Below, in pieces: positions 47,720-61,041 of a DNA stretch of 64,000 bases. Both the position numbers and the translations under genes were made by a program. Within the stretch, counting starts at the first letter, position 1. Each line of letters starts with the position of its first letter. Origin of the DNA: Kingdonia uniflora (Eukaryota; Streptophyta; Magnoliopsida; Ranunculales; Circaeasteraceae); assembly GCA_014058105.1 (NCBI GenBank), contig JACGCM010001796.1, forward strand, positions 930,001 to 994,000, written 5' to 3'. The notes under the pieces are model-generated. The model did no database searches and was not told the origin of the DNA. It worked only from the letters and a program-made list of their open reading frames with translations.

Positions 47720-48190
47720 ATATGGGGTGAAAGATGAAAAAAAAAATTAGTTGGAGAGATTATAGGAGAAAAGAGGGGAGATAAACATGAGGAGAGACTA
47801 CTCACATACAATACTTGCGAAGGAGAAGAAGAAAAGATAGGAGGAAAGAGAATAAAATGGAGAAAATTATGGGGAGTGGAGAGATATGTTTTTATTTTAC
47901 CTAAACTACCTATTGTTGTTTGTTCCAACTTACTAATTGGAGGAAAAAGAATAAAATGGAGAAAATCATGGGGAGTATGGAGATATGGAATGAAAGATGT
48001 AAAAAAAGATTTGTTAGAGAGATTACAGGAGAAAAGAGGGGAGATAAACATGAGGAGAGACTACTCACAAACAATACTTGCAAGATAAGAGGAAGTAGAA
48101 GAAAATGGAGAAAATCATGGTCAGTTGAGATATATGTTTTCATTTTACCTAAACTACCCAATGTTATTCCAACTTATTCTATGTGTACAA
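47720..48190. repeat. Tandem duplication, ~263-bp offset
   Basis: Two copies share gatta(t/c)aggagaaaagagggg (47758 and 48021), the actactcaca(t/a)acaatacttgc block and the tttaccтaaactacc-type end. Purine-rich and non-coding, about 0.45 kb upstream of the first P450 gene. Confidence 0.8.
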
Positions 48191-48622
48191 CTAACTATAA
48201 GAAACTGAAAATTAAGAAAACAGTAAAGGGTATTTTAGAGATCCGAAGGTCAGATAAGTCTTAAATTAGGAGATGAACATTCATATTATCCTCCTTAATT
48301 GTAGTCGAAATTAGGTTAGGCAATAAGGTTATGTCGTAATCCTACAGAGTAAAGTCTCTAAGATCAGATTTAGGGCTCTCTTCTATCATCTCCATTCTTA
48401 GTCCTTCATTTTTGTTGAAGTGCATGCTGATTGTGCCCCTGTACCAATTTTAGAAAACTATCAAATCTTGTAGTTGGGCAATAATTATTCCTTAATATTT
48501 TTAGGTGACTAAGTGAGATTGGAATAATTTGTGGCATGTGTCAGCTCTACAATCACTACTCCTTAAGGTATCCTTCATCTCTGCACAATCTTTCACGTCT
48601 ATACTCACAATAGCAGAGAGCA

Positions 48623-50271
48623 ATGGATTTCTATTCCCTCCAATCTCTACTTCTCTCTCTTCTGCTCTTCATTTCTCTCTTCGTCTTCTCCACCTCTTTA
48701 TCTAAGGAACGAAAGAGCAAGGGATTCAACCTCTACCCACTACTCGGAATCCTACCGGATTTTGTTAAAAACCGAAACCGATTTCTGGAATGGTCGACTG
48801 ATATCCTTTCTCTTAGCCCCACGAACACAATAGTTGTACACCGACCCATAAGCATTCACGAAGTTGTCACGGCCAATCCTTTAAACCTTGAGTACATGCT
48901 CAAAACCAATTTCGAGAATTACCCGAAAGGTGATCGGTTTATATTTCTCTTAGAGGATTTTCTTGGCAAGGGAATCTTCAATACCGATACCCATTTGTGG
49001 AAGATTCAACGAAAGACGGCCAGTTTCGAGTTCAATACGAGGTCGCTTAGAAACTTTGTTATCAAGAATGTGAGGGAAGAGATACAATCTAGATTAATCC
49101 CGTTGTTGTTGAAGAATGCAGAGGATGAGAGTAACAAAGCTATCGATCTCCAAGATTTGCTAGAGAGATTTGCATTCGATAATGTTTGTAAAGTCGCTTT
49201 TAATGAAGACCCGGCTTGTTTAAGTGAAGATGGAAAATCGGGTGGAGAATTCATGAATGCGTTCAAAGATGCTGCAACGTTAAGTGCGGGAAGGTTCATG
49301 TACGCGGTCCCGTTCTTATGGCCGATAAAGAAGATGTTCAATATAGGATCAGAGAAACGACTGAGAGAATCAATTGATATAGTCCATGCATTTGCGGATG
49401 AAGTCGTAAGGGCCAGGTTAGATGTGAAGGTAGAGAATGATGAAAATGCCGATTTATTATCGAGATTTATCGCGAGCGATGAGAACTCGGCTGAGTTTCT
49501 CCGAGATATCATTATAAGTTTCATACTTGCAGGTATGTTTTTGTATCTCCTTGAAAATTATCCAAGAAATTGGCCCAATATATATATCTACTATGATAGT
49601 TAGGAGAAAATTGTAAAATTCAGCCATTGTAGTTAAGTCTGCTACTTTGATCTTTGATTGTAGGTCGAGACACGACATCTACGGCTCTAAGTTGGTTCTT
49701 TTGGATTTTATCTTCACGGCCTGATGTCGAAAAAAACATACTCGATGAACTGAAAGTGATACGTAAACGCAACGGGAAAAGTAAAGGCGATAGCTACGAT
49801 CTAGACGAGTTACGCGAAATGCATTATCTTCATGCGTCCATTTCTGAAGCTATGAGACTCTATCCTCCCGTGCCTGTTAACTCGAAAGCTTGCCTAAACG
49901 ACGACGTTTTTCCCGATGGCACTATTGTTGGCAAAGGATGTTTTATATCGTTGAACTTGTATGCAATGGGGAGAATGGAGAGTGTTTGGGGGAAAAACTG
50001 TAGGGAGTATGTACCGAGTCGGTGGTTGGAGAATGGAATTTTCCGGCCTGAAAATCCATTTCGATTCCCAATTTTTCACGCTGGACCAAGAATGTGTCTG
50101 GGGAAAGAAATGGCACATATACAAATGAAGTCGATTGCTGCCTCGGTGATAGAACGGTTTGAGATGGACGTTCTGGATAAGCATACGTCTCCTCTGTATA
50201 CTTTGTCATTGACTTTGAGGATGAAACATGGGTTAATGGTGAGAGTGAAAGAGCGATGTGATGACCAGTAG
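48623..50271 (+). CDS. CYP94-like cytochrome P450, gene 1
   Basis: Two exons, 48623-49532 and 49664-50271, giving 505 residues with a 131-bp phase-1 intron inside the I helix (FILA|GRDTTS). A hydrophobic N-terminal anchor (about residues 5-25) would place it in the ER membrane. Motifs: I helix AGRDTTSTALSWFFW, K helix EAMR in SEAMRLYPPV, PERF-type YVPSRWLENG, and heme loop FHAGPRMCLGKEMA with Cys448. The heme loop and length point to CYP94 in clan 86. Members hydroxylate the omega end of fatty acids or of jasmonoyl-isoleucine; which substrate applies here cannot be told. It is about 75-80% identical by eye to genes 2 and 3. No defect seen. Confidence 0.9.
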
Positions 50272-52300
50272 TGTGTGAAACACCATATTACAAGAGAGTG
50301 ATACATAATGCATTATCGTCTCATAATCTAGAATAAAATCTGGGGGCCTAAACACCCAGAAAGCTTTTCTTGGAGAACTTTGTTTGAAGATATTCTTTTT
50401 ATGAGTTGTGAATAGATGTATATCTTATTAGGTTGTTTTGTTGTATGATAAGTTGGGATATTTATAGGTTTCTGATATTTCCACCACGGGAATAATTGAT
50501 TTGGAAACAATATTTTGGCTTAGACTGGTCTAAACACCTTATACCATTGACTAAATTAGTTTTCTTCTTTTCTCTCTCTGCTCCATTCCAAATTTCCAAT
50601 CCAACAACCCCATTTTCAACCTTTTCTCTTTTCTATTATAGCATCTCTGTCTCGTTGACTTAGTGGGAAAAAAACTAGAAACCAAGTGAGATTCTATTTC
50701 CTCCAATATCAGACTTGTTTTTTTTTTAATAGGCACTCAAGTGTTGGCACTTCGGCATGTTTCATTTGTTTTGAAAATTTTCATCCGGTTTTTGGGAGCC
50801 CGATTTATATTTTTTGTGAAAAAAAAAAACAATTGGGCGCCCAAACCTTAAAAAACAAATGGGCGTCCGAAGTTAAAAACCAAGGTTGAATCTTGGCAAC
50901 CTTGCTTTTTGAGTTAGAATTAAAAAAATCCTATATGGCACCTTAGATTCCAAGTAGTGAGGCACTTTAGGAGATGCTCTTAGGACGTGGGAGTTATAGA
51001 GTTGATCTTAAAGGAATATAGATGAATTCTAAATGAGTAAAGAGGTGCTATTGTCAATAAATTCTTTAAACTATCCATGGTTGAGACAAAATCTGGGAAG
51101 GACAATATGTTTTGCAAAATTTTATGATGATTTATCTTAACTTCGCAATTGGAGAAATCGGCAGAGTCGCCGCCGATGTCAAACACAACTTTGATCACCT
51201 CCACATCTGAAAATGCTTTACCGGTACCGCTGCCAGTTTTCGAACTAAAAGAAGTATTAGATCTTAGAAGCTCAGCGGCTCTCGTTCGCGAATGCAGATG
51301 GTAAAGGAAGCATTTACTTTAGAAGAACAAAAACAAATGTTGCAATATTGTATGTAACTAGACGTAAAAATGATTCGCGTCAGCGATCTCCAAGTTTTCT
51401 TGACAAACTTATGGGCTAATGACTCCTGCTTGCTGGACAGATTAATAAAGTGGAGTTACAAAGATCAACGTTGGAGTTCACGGTGCCTAGTTTTCAGCTG
51501 AAACAACATTGGAGTCCAAGGGTTATATAGAAGTTCAACTCCTCGATTGCCAGAGATTTCATTAGCATTTTAACTCTGGAATCTCAACATAATTCACGAT
51601 AACAACGAAAGAGTTTCTTCTACCCACAAGATTTCTATCAGGAGTTAGAGGCATTACAATAGTGTTTTACAAAGAGATTGAAACGGTTATGTGAAGAATG
51701 TAGAGACATTGATTTGATCCTCTAAAATTTTAAATTCAAAAGACCATTTACATTCGAAGCAAACCCTATCATCATTTCAAACAACAAATTTTCTATCTTC
51801 GTTATGAAGCCTTTACGATCATTTTATCTCTTAAAGTTCAAATTCAAATCTGTAACCGAGCAAAATCAGATAGGAGTAAACTGTAAAAGGAGAGAGAAAG
51901 AGAGAAGGTTATGGTAAAAACCTGGGGTATTTGCATCAGAATAAAGTAAAAATTCGAGTTCCCATCAACATTTAACGTGGAATATCAGGACTCTATTTAT
52001 ACATAGTTTGTTCTACTTGGGATATAGTAATACTTATTTGGGGTGATTATATGAGTAATATCAAGTTTATCACTTCAATATCATAAGTATTTGAAGTATA
52101 TTTTAGATGGCTTCTGATTTGGGATATCTTTAATTTTACATTATTCTAAATACTAATACTAGATATTCTAAATATCTGAAGTATATTTGTGGTGATTTTT
52201 GATGAGTATTTTTTCTCTTTGATTTAGGATATCTGAAGTACTTCTGTGGTGAATTTTGATATAGAATCTTGTAAGTTTCTTTTTTGATGCACCTGCCTAT
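50272..52300. other. Intergenic, no gene seen
   Basis: 3' flank of P450 gene 1 and AT-rich DNA. Short GA tract near 51890. No repeat shared with other parts of the window was recognised. Confidence 0.5.
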
Positions 52301-52302
52301 AC

Positions 52303-52587
52303 AGACGCATCAGAAAAGTGTTCAAGATATCTTCAAAATTCACCAAAGACTTGATTCAGAGGATGGGCACTGGCAGTTGCATCCGAAAAATAAATATTCA
52401 AGATCTCGTATATCAAACTTCACCACGAATATACATTTTTCTGAAAATTCTGGTGGTTGAGCAACTACTCGAAGATGTTAACTCTGTAACCAACTTTTAC
52501 TTATTGTGAGGTTGTTAAGTCTGTCAACGCTACAATTACTGTCTACTATATCTTGTATGTTCGTACTCACAAAACACACACAGAACA
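52303..52587 (+). promoter_or_regulatory. Upstream region of P450 gene 2, duplicated at gene 3
   Basis: About 285 bp closely similar to 61042-61327, starting near cagacRcatcagaaaa and running to the start codon, with small indels (for example gcatccgaaa and ttgattc missing in the gene 3 copy). It includes a TATA-like ctatatc at 52546. The start of similarity marks the left edge of the duplicated unit. Confidence 0.6.
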
Positions 52588-54220
52588 ATGGATCTCTTCT
52601 TCTCTCTACAATCTCTACTCTTTCCCTTACTCTTCTTCTTCATTTTGTTTATCTACATCATCTCCTTCTCTAAGAAAGGCGAGCATGAGGATTTCAACAA
52701 CTACCCCTTACTCGGAATCCTACCCGATTTGTTAAAAAATGGGCACAGATACCTTGAATGGACTACTGATGTCCTAGCTCGTTATCCTACACAAACTGTC
52801 ACCACCATACGTCCTATAAACATTCGTGATGTCACTACGGCCAACCCTTTGAATGTTGAACACTTGCTAAAAACCAACTTTGAGAATTACCCGAAAGGTG
52901 ACATGTTTATATCTGTTCTTGAGGATTTTCTTGGTAAGGGAATCTTCAATACCGATTCACATTTGTGGAGGTTTCAACGTAAGACAGCAAGTTTCGAGTT
53001 CAATACGAGGTCGCTGAGGAACTTTGTTATTGAGAATGTTAGAGAGGAGATACAGTCTAGGTTAATCCCGTTGTTGTTGAAGAACGCAAGGGATGAGAGT
53101 AACAAAAGAATCGATATTCAGGATTTGCTTGAGAGATTTGCCTTCGATAATGTTTGTAAAGTAACACTTAATGAAGACCCGGCATGTTTAGCTGAAGATG
53201 GAAAATCGGGTGGAGATTTCATGCTTGCATTCGAAGATGCAGCGACTATAAGTTCAGAAAGATTCTTGTCCGGGTTGCCATTTTTGTGGAAGATCAAGAG
53301 ATTTTTTAATATTGGATCGGAGAAACGACTGAAAGAAGCGATTAGTATTGTTCATGGGTTCGCTGATAAAGTCATAAGGGCTAGGTTGGATGAGAAGGTA
53401 CAGAATGCTGAAAATGCCGATTTATTATCGAGATTTATTGCAAACGATGAGAATTCGCCCGAATTCCTTCGAGATATCATTATAAGCTTCATTCTTGCAG
53501 GTATAGCTCCATAAACCCCTGGAAGTATTTAAATCTGTGATATTAACGATACTGTGATAGATATGGACTACTAATATGTCGCTAAAGTTAATATTTTGAT
53601 CTTTTTATGTAGGGCGAGACACGACCTCTTCTGCTCTAAGTTGGTTCTTTTGGATTCTATCTTCACGTCCCGATGTTGAAAAAAATATACTCGATGAACT
53701 TAAAGCGATACGTGAACGAAATGGGAAACACATGGGTGATGTTTACAATCTAGACGAGTTACGTGAAATGCATTATCTCCATGCAGCGATTTTCGAAGCT
53801 ATGAGACTTTACCCTCCGGTGGCATGCAACCGAAAAGCTTGCTTAAAAGATGACGTTCTCCCGGATGGTACTTTTGTAGGCAAAGGATGGATTGTAACTT
53901 ATAACTTGTACTCAATGGGGCGAATGGAGAGTATTTGGGGGGAAGATTGTAGAGAGTTTGTACCAGACCGGTGGTTGGAGAACGGAATGTTTTGTCCCGA
54001 AAATCCATCTCGGTACCCTGTTTTTCATGCCGGGCCGAGAATGTGTCTGGGGAAAGAAATGGCATATATACAGATGAAGTCGATTGCTGCCTCGTTGATT
54101 GAACGGTTTGAGATGGACGTCCTGGATAAAGAAACACGTCCTCAATATACATTGGCGTTGACGTTGAGGATGAAACATGGGTTGATGGTGAAAATGAGAG
54201 AGCGATGTCTGCAGACGTAA
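52588..54220 (+). CDS. CYP94-like cytochrome P450, gene 2
   Basis: Two exons, 52588-53500 and 53613-54220, 506 residues, with a 112-bp intron at the same I-helix position and phase as gene 1. Motifs: N-terminal anchor LLFPLLFFFILFIYIIS, AGRDTTSSALSWFFW, FEAMRLYPPV, FVPDRWLENG and FHAGPRMCLGKEMA with Cys449. It differs from gene 3 at about 17 residues. At several of these gene 3 agrees with gene 1 while gene 2 does not: Met for Arg in KGD(M/R)F, Cys for Arg in GMF(C/R)PEN, Tyr for His in EMA(Y/H)IQ, Leu for Val in AAS(L/V)IE and Ala for Ser in YTL(A/S)LT. Intact and presumably functional. Confidence 0.9.
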
Positions 54221-54252
54221 CAAAAAAGAGGGCTCCGACACCAAACATACAT

Positions 54253-54926
54253 GTGTACGGCTGGCAATTTAACCCGCCCCGCCGGAGCGCTACCCTTAAT
54301 GAGGCGGGTTTGGTATGACTATAGGGGGGGGTTATGGGGCTGGTTTGGTTTTAAAAAACCCATTTATGTATTGGGGCGGGTCTGGTTTTAGGCTCCAATA
54401 AATTGGGCCCCATCACCTGACACAGTTATAAATGATATGACTTGAATACCCTTAAGTTAAACCTAATTCTAAAGACATGTGAGTTAAGTCTAGCCTCCTG
54501 TCATTTCAACCTCCAGTCTTATGGGTTATGTCATCAACATCTCTTCATTTCAACCTCGAAACAACATTCTTCACCAAACTAACATTCATTTGTAGCTCAA
54601 GTCAAGTGAGTGTTATGATTGTAATGGATTTATGATGAAACTCACATTCTTCTTCTAATAAGAAGATTTTGGATTTTTCCTTCTTTCATCAAAGATCAAA
54701 ACAAAGAAGAGAAGAAGTAAAAGAAGAGATCTTTGTTTAAAAAGTATCAATTCTCTATTTCTGAATCAATTGGTATTCTCATCCGTTTTGATTACCACTA
54801 CTACTTGCTTTCATTAAAAAGATTGTAAATTTTTAGTTGGAATTCTTCAAACCCCATTTCCCTTTTTTACTCAACTGGTGACTCATTTAATTTCTTACCA
54901 ATTCTGATCATCTATGTACCAGTATT
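54253..54926. other. Intergenic, start of a possible transposon fragment
   Basis: It opens with ggctggcaatttaacccgcc and a GGGCGGGT/CCCGCCCC-rich stretch to about 54410, typical in composition of plant hAT-like non-autonomous elements, but no ends or target duplication were found. The rest is AT-rich. A short stretch near 54555-54590 resembles 60215-60250. Confidence 0.35.
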
Positions 54927-55291
54927 TGTTGGTATATTATACAATTAACTGATCAATAACTGAATCTGTAAAGAAGATTATACTAACCTCTTCTCCTGCT
55001 CTCTGGAAAATCATATGTTCTTGAGTGGAGTCTTCCCTTGGATTGGCTGCAGACCTCAATGTGATAGTTTTATGTGTTGTAGCCTCCAAGATGGACTTCC
55101 TCCCTATTTAACTTGATAGGGTTAGAGTGGTATTCCCATTATACCCTCAACCCAAATAAAGAGTAACACTAGGTCCTACCTACCTTAACTTGGTATAACA
55201 ATTGGGCTCAACCAATTACACCTATACGACCTATTAACATATGTGCTCGTGAACCAGAAGAGTAGTGCCGGTATAGATGGAAAATCTAGCA
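54927..55291 (-). repeat. 3' LTR of the degraded Copia
   Basis: Closely similar to 59788-60154 with scattered substitutions, preceded by the target duplication gtatt. Confidence 0.9.
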
Positions 55292-56056
55292 ATCTCCTAC
55301 CCGGCGCTGACTCGATTTTAAGAAAAATATTTTTAGCGTGATTTACAGTTTTTTATGAAAAACGGATGCCCATCCTTTGTTTTTTAAAACCACACATGAT
55401 AATTTGTCGAATGCAATGTTACATCGAACTTAACTGTCACTCTACGACTACAAAGATAGCTAATACGGTTCACAGAAAATTTTGGGTCAGGCCTTTGTGC
55501 ACATGCCTAATTCATATCATGGACATCAGGCTAACAACCTCAATAGCTTTCAAGTGTAATTTCTTTACTGGTGGAGTTTAGCGTGCGAATGACAAATGTA
55601 AACCTTAATGATGTGCTGGTACATTCCATTAGTGTCCTGCAACATGTGTTTACTAGACACATGTTATTTCAATACTTAGACAAACCGTCATGCGAAAATC
55701 ATCGCTCATACTGAAATAAAGGCCAAAAGATGTGGAGCCTACCCACATCCAGCCCCAACAAACTTGAGAAACCCTTTCAGTATTCTCTATAGGAACTTGA
55801 TACTTAGACAACCATCATGTGATAAAATCACTCGTATCTAAAACTTTATTGCAATTGCATAATTTAAACTAAATATGTGCACATATAATAACAGATCAAA
55901 ATATAATAGCAGCTAAATAATCAAAAATCAATTCTGAATGTCAACCAAAATAATAACCGGGAATAACTCTTACATGGATAAAGAATCCGAATACAGTAAC
56001 TGTAAATAATATAAATAATAACTACTCCTATGCAAAAGAGCAATCTTCAAAGAGAC

Positions 56057-57650
56057 TCAAGCAAAATCTGAGTCAGAGTAGCTCAAAACTATAAGCTCAT
56101 CCGATCTCCTATAAACCAATCTGTAATCTCTTGTCGAGTAAAATATTATCGACGTACAAAACCATAAATGTAAAATGTCTCCTACTCTAATTGACATATA
56201 TATAACGATCCATTTGCATTCAACCGCCTTAGATCTTTTAGGTAAATGTGTTAACTCCCACACAGGGTTGTAAGACATAGAATCCATCTCCTCTGTCATG
56301 GCATTACGCCACTGATCTGCAAAACAACTAGCCATAGCTGAACTAAAAGATACTAGATCCTTAAAATTAAGTAATTCCCCTTCAACTGAATAAAGATGAT
56401 AACCTAAAGAAATGGCTAAACAAATCTTTCTAGGGGATCTCCGGGTAGGAGCTAGAGGCTGGGCTGGAGGTGGAACGACAGGAAGCAGAACAGGAGCGGG
56501 TGGAGGAAAAAATCTTAAGGAGAATTGGTGCTACGACGGGGTCTGGAACAAGGTCTGGAATCGTACTCGTCATAGTGTCAATATCAGATAAGCATGAAAG
56601 CATAACAACACTGATCGGAATAGCAGTTGGACTCCGAGTTACAGAACCCTCCTTAAAGACAAACTCTCTATGAATAGTACTGGTAAAGTGATCTCCCTCA
56701 TCTATGAAATGAACTTGAGCACACTTAACAATCTCTATGGGGTGTGAAGGATAATAAAACCTGAAACCTATCGATCTCTCAGGGAAACCAACGAAAAAAC
56801 AACTGATGGTCCTCGAAACTAACTTTCTGATATTCGGGTTAAACAATTTTGCCTCTACTGAACAACCCCAAACAAGCAAGTGATTAAGACTATGATTTCT
56901 CTTGGACCATAGATGATCTAGGAGCAGTGTACTGGGCTACAATACCCTGATCCGGCAAATACTGACAGAATGGTCCCAAAAATTGACTGTCTTGATCGAT
57001 CTTATCATAATACTCGCCTCCTCGATCTGACTGGACAACCTTGATCTTTCGATCTAACTGTTTCTCAAACTCTAACGAGAAAGACTTAAATGAATGGTTA
57101 AGAGATAGACGGTATAACCCATCAACTAGTAAACCATAACCAATATGGAATCATGATGAATAACTTAAAAGAGTGCAACCGAGAAACTGAAACCAGAGAT
57201 TATCTCATTGAAATAATATAAAAGGTGCCTGTTAGATCTAAAGTAACACCTATCCAAAACTAAGCAAAAAATGCCAACGAACTCAATAGGGAGGCGTTTA
57301 ACGTCTCTCGAGAAAACCTGTTCCTCAGGCCTTGCCAACCACCTGCTGATGAACCCCTATGGAGAATTCAAAATGTGGACAGTTTCCCCAGAATCTAACC
57401 ACCAGGAGTTGGTGGGAACATCAACCAAATTGGATTCAAAACAACCATAAACGTGTGAGCGCACATTTCCACTATCGTCACACTTCAGCGATAAAAGCTG
57501 AGATAAGTTACTGTACTGTCTTCCCTTGACGGAACCTTCGAACTGTTCCTTAAAGACATCTAACAGTTCCGGAGAGTAGTTAGAGTCCGTCAAGGTTTCA
57601 ATATTAGTTAGTTGGTTCCGGATCATAGGGCCCATAGCTGTATGAACCAA
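56057..57650 (-). pseudogene. Copia pol remnants
   Basis: Frames on -: 57650-57357 ends in the protease motif WWLDSGETVHI. 56879-56430 is the post-integrase region with VSRTISCFFVGFPERSIGFRF. 56335-56200 is the start of RT (WRNAMTEEMDSM, then VECKWI) before the sequence loses identity. Most of integrase and RT and all of RNase H are missing. Confidence 0.75.
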
Positions 57651-57659
57651 AGACTTATA

Positions 57660-59787
57660 TGTGAACGTGTAAAAAATTTAATTTTAAGCACGTTTAACTT
57701 GATCTGTAAAAGATCTATAACTTGATGTCTATAATCTCGATCCTACTTGGGGTTAGGATGGTCGAGTCAGAGTGTATATAATATTTATGGTATTGATTAT
57801 TCACTCTGTAAGTACAACTATGTATCATTGAATCCCTCTTTTGGGTGGTGATTTAACATACATTGCCCCCTAGTGGTGATCACTCACGCTCAAGACTAGA
57901 CTGGCCACTTACAGTTTGACTCGAGACACTTCCTCACTTTTGGGCAGAGGATTATTCTCATCTCCCCATACCGTGTAGCCTATCTTGACCCACTAATTAA
58001 TTAAAAGTTTCTTAGCCTCCTTTGGGTGGTCTAATTATTTCAAGTTTAATTAGTGCAAAATAGTCTTAATGAGACTTTAGAAGAGAGTCTCAAAATTAGG
58101 ATAAACGTTCAAGTTCATGGATAAAACTCCTTTGGGTGTATTTTCCCACTTTATATCCCGCCTTCCTAACGACTACTTGATCTCACTTAAAACCCTATTG
58201 GAGATCCTTGGGCATTAAAACCCTATATCATGAATGATATGGTATAGCTTATACTAGATATTATCCAATTAATAATAAATATTAATGATTTATTGCTTAA
58301 TTAATCACTAAAGATTTATTATAATCCTTTAACAGGGTCGTTATACATTGGATATTCTCATACTAGATTTCCTTTTTATAACTTGTACTCATGATAGTGT
58401 CTAGCTAGCCAATATACCAACATCCATAGATCAAATAAATAAGAGTTATGCACATGCAAAACACGAATTTCGATGCTCTTAGGATTAAATAAACATATTA
58501 TGGGAAAAGAGAGAGAAGATGAATAACTCATTCTCCACTCCTAAAATTATGGCAAATGGTAGACTGTATATCAACATTGAACAACAATACAACAAGTATA
58601 AAATTTTACCTCTTGTTCTAGGTATAGGCAGATCAAAAAACAAGTGGGGAAAAGAACTTAGCCTATAACCAAACCAACACCCTGTATAACAAGATCAACC
58701 CATAAAATAAATCATCAATAGTAATATTCGATACAAGCAACCTAAAACAAAAACAATCCTCCTGCAACAACACTCCAAGCTGTGAAACCCTACTTAACCT
58801 CATTGGAGAAGAGTAATCTCCCTACTTCACCAAACAGCAAATGAAAAATTTGGTGAAGAAACCCCATAAACAAATCAAACTTTTACCTTTCTATTAACCA
58901 ACGACCTGAATAAACTCAATGTCCAAATTTGATTTCCCCAAATGTTGAAACCATACTTAATCAAATTGGATTGCAGATTTAATCAGGAACATAGGATGAT
59001 TACAGAAAACCCCAAATCAGAGTATAGAAAACCCAAATCTCTTCTCAAAATAAATACCCCACATAACCCAACTCGGAAACCACCTGCAAAGAAATACCCA
59101 AAAATGCAATTTTTGGAGCACAATCGCCATGAAACACGAACAAGCAACCTTAGCGATTGAGGAACGATTGTAGTTTTAAACCCAAATATGTAGTTGGTTT
59201 TAAGAATTGATTGAATTGGGTTTCTAAATGAATTGGAGACGAGAGACAGACGAGTGATTTCTTCCAAAATCAGAACAATGGAGGAAGAACCCTAATTGGA
59301 TAAACTGTTGCAAATTAGTTTCGAATCTGTAATCTGACATACTGCATCCCCAAAATTTGGTTGAATAGAAACCGAAATCAGATTCTAGTAGATGAAACCT
59401 AATCTTTGAAGCTAACCTCATATCAGATTTCAGAGATAAAACCCATGCTTTGAAATCGCAGCCGAAAATCAATTGAAAGAACAATCAAAGCCCAAGCCTT
59501 TCTCAATCGCAAGCCCTTTAACTCCACAAGATTTAGAGGATGATATTGACCTGATTTGGTACAATTTGAGAGAGAGAGAAACCCTAAAAAAATTGTTGGG
59601 TGATGGAGAGAGAGACTCGGTAAACATAAACTCAAAAAAACTGCTTTCCTCGAGAAGTGAACATAAAACAACTCATTAAAAGTACAGAGAAACAAATCGC
59701 CCATTGAGCACAAAATTAAAGTCGAGATAAACAAATATCACATAATTATTGAACCATAGTAATTTGTATCCTAGCTCTGACACCAAT
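57660..59787. other. 5' internal region of the degraded Copia, no recognisable gene
   Basis: This should hold gag, but no gag motif is readable. Mostly AT-rich, with short chance frames only. Confidence 0.5.
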
Positions 59788-60154
59788 TGTTGGTATATTA
59801 TACAATTAACTATGATCAATAACTGAATCTGTAAAAGAGATTATACTAACCTCTTTTCCTACTCTATAGAAAATCACATGTTCTTGAGTGGAGTCTTCCC
59901 TTGGATTGGCTGCAGACCTCAATGGGATGATTTTCTGTGTTGTAGCCTCCAAGATGGACTTTCTCTCTATTTAGCCTGATAGGGTTAGAGTGGTCTTCCC
60001 ATTATACCCTCAACCCTAATAAAGAGTAACACTAGGTCCCACCTACCTTAACTTGGTGTAACAATTGGGCACAACCAATTACACCTATACGACCTATTAA
60101 CATGTGTGCTCGTGAACTAGAAGAGTAGTACCGATATAGATGAAAAATCCAACA
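59788..60154 (-). repeat. 5' LTR of the degraded Copia
   Basis: 367 bp, adjoining the PBS at 59774-59785 and followed by the target duplication gtatt at 60155-60159. Confidence 0.9.
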
Positions 60155-60414
60155 GTATTCATCTCCATTTATGTACTTCATCATTACAATCGGTATGAGA
60201 CTCAATTCAATTTCAGACCCAAAACAACATTTTTCACCAAACTAACTTTTATTATGTAAACACAGTTTAACATGAATCCTTACCTCCGATTGCTCAACGA
60301 CTTCATCCTCCGGCACCCCATTATGCCAGACTTGGGGAGACATCCTTACAAACCACCACCATAACACCCTCCTTATACCGCCTATTTATACCCAACTTCA
60401 ATCTGCCAGGTTCA

Positions 60415-60765
60415 TTGTACCGCATTAATTACTCATCGGGAATAAAAAGACCAAATACAGCTCACTTTAACCTCGGAAATGACAAACGGATGATTCGTAG
60501 AATATTCGACAAACTCTTTAGCTTCCAACTTCTTCTCGACACAACCACAAATACTTATGTCGAGAATGGGGCGATTGTAGTAGCATATTCCCCATATTCG
60601 GCAAGAGTAAGCCAGCACAGCGTAGTCGAAGCAGTCACATATAATCGAAGACAGATAACATTCGAGAAGACACCACAAGTCCTCGACCAACCAAAAGTAG
60701 CCGTTGTACTTGGTCAAAAAAGAGTGTTAGAGATCCGTGAAGTTCGCCTATTCCCCTCGAAATAG
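60415..60765 (+). other. Unrecognised 116-codon open frame
   Basis: An open frame with balanced composition, containing DTTTNTYVENGAIVVAYSPY and ending VRLFPSK, about 0.55 kb upstream of P450 gene 3. No family recognised. It may be a fragment of a gene or transposon ORF; the DNA before it (60267-60414) is also partly open. Confidence 0.3.
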
Positions 60766-61041
60766 GAGACTGTTTCTTTCTTTTTGTAAACTGTCTGTAG
60801 CTACTCTAAATACATGTAGAGAATAAATTATTCAGCACCCCCACAATCCGTAACTTTACTATCGTTACTTCTCAAACCCAACTATCACTCCAAATTTTGT
60901 AATAACTAGTAATATACTGGATTTTTAATTTTACATAAAAATCTTCAATTTTTCTACGTAAAATCTTGTATATCTAGACTTTATTGCATTCTCTATACAT
61001 GAAGATTCTCCTTCCGGAAGAAAGTGTCACGCCACTACAGG

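Larger units (their letters stand above)
54927..60154 (-). mobile_element. Degraded Copia element between P450 genes 2 and 3
   Basis: LTRs 54927-55291 (365 bp) and 59788-60154 (367 bp), both TGTTGGTAT at the left; the right copy ends AAAATCCAACA. Target duplication gtatt at 54922-54926 and 60155-60159. A PBS on - reads TGGTGTCAGAGC at 59774-59785 (one mismatch to the usual iMet PBS). Internal coding is reduced to scraps: protease WWLDSGETVHI near 57390, integrase C-terminal VWGCSVEAKLF near 56860, and the first part of RT (56335-56200). It is clearly defective. Confidence 0.92.

Noticed and set aside
49006..49524. 172-codon frame antisense to P450 gene 1 (and similar frames at 49894-50184, 53799-54248 and 62539-63036)
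   Set aside because: These are mirror frames of strongly coding P450 exons and have no signal of their own.
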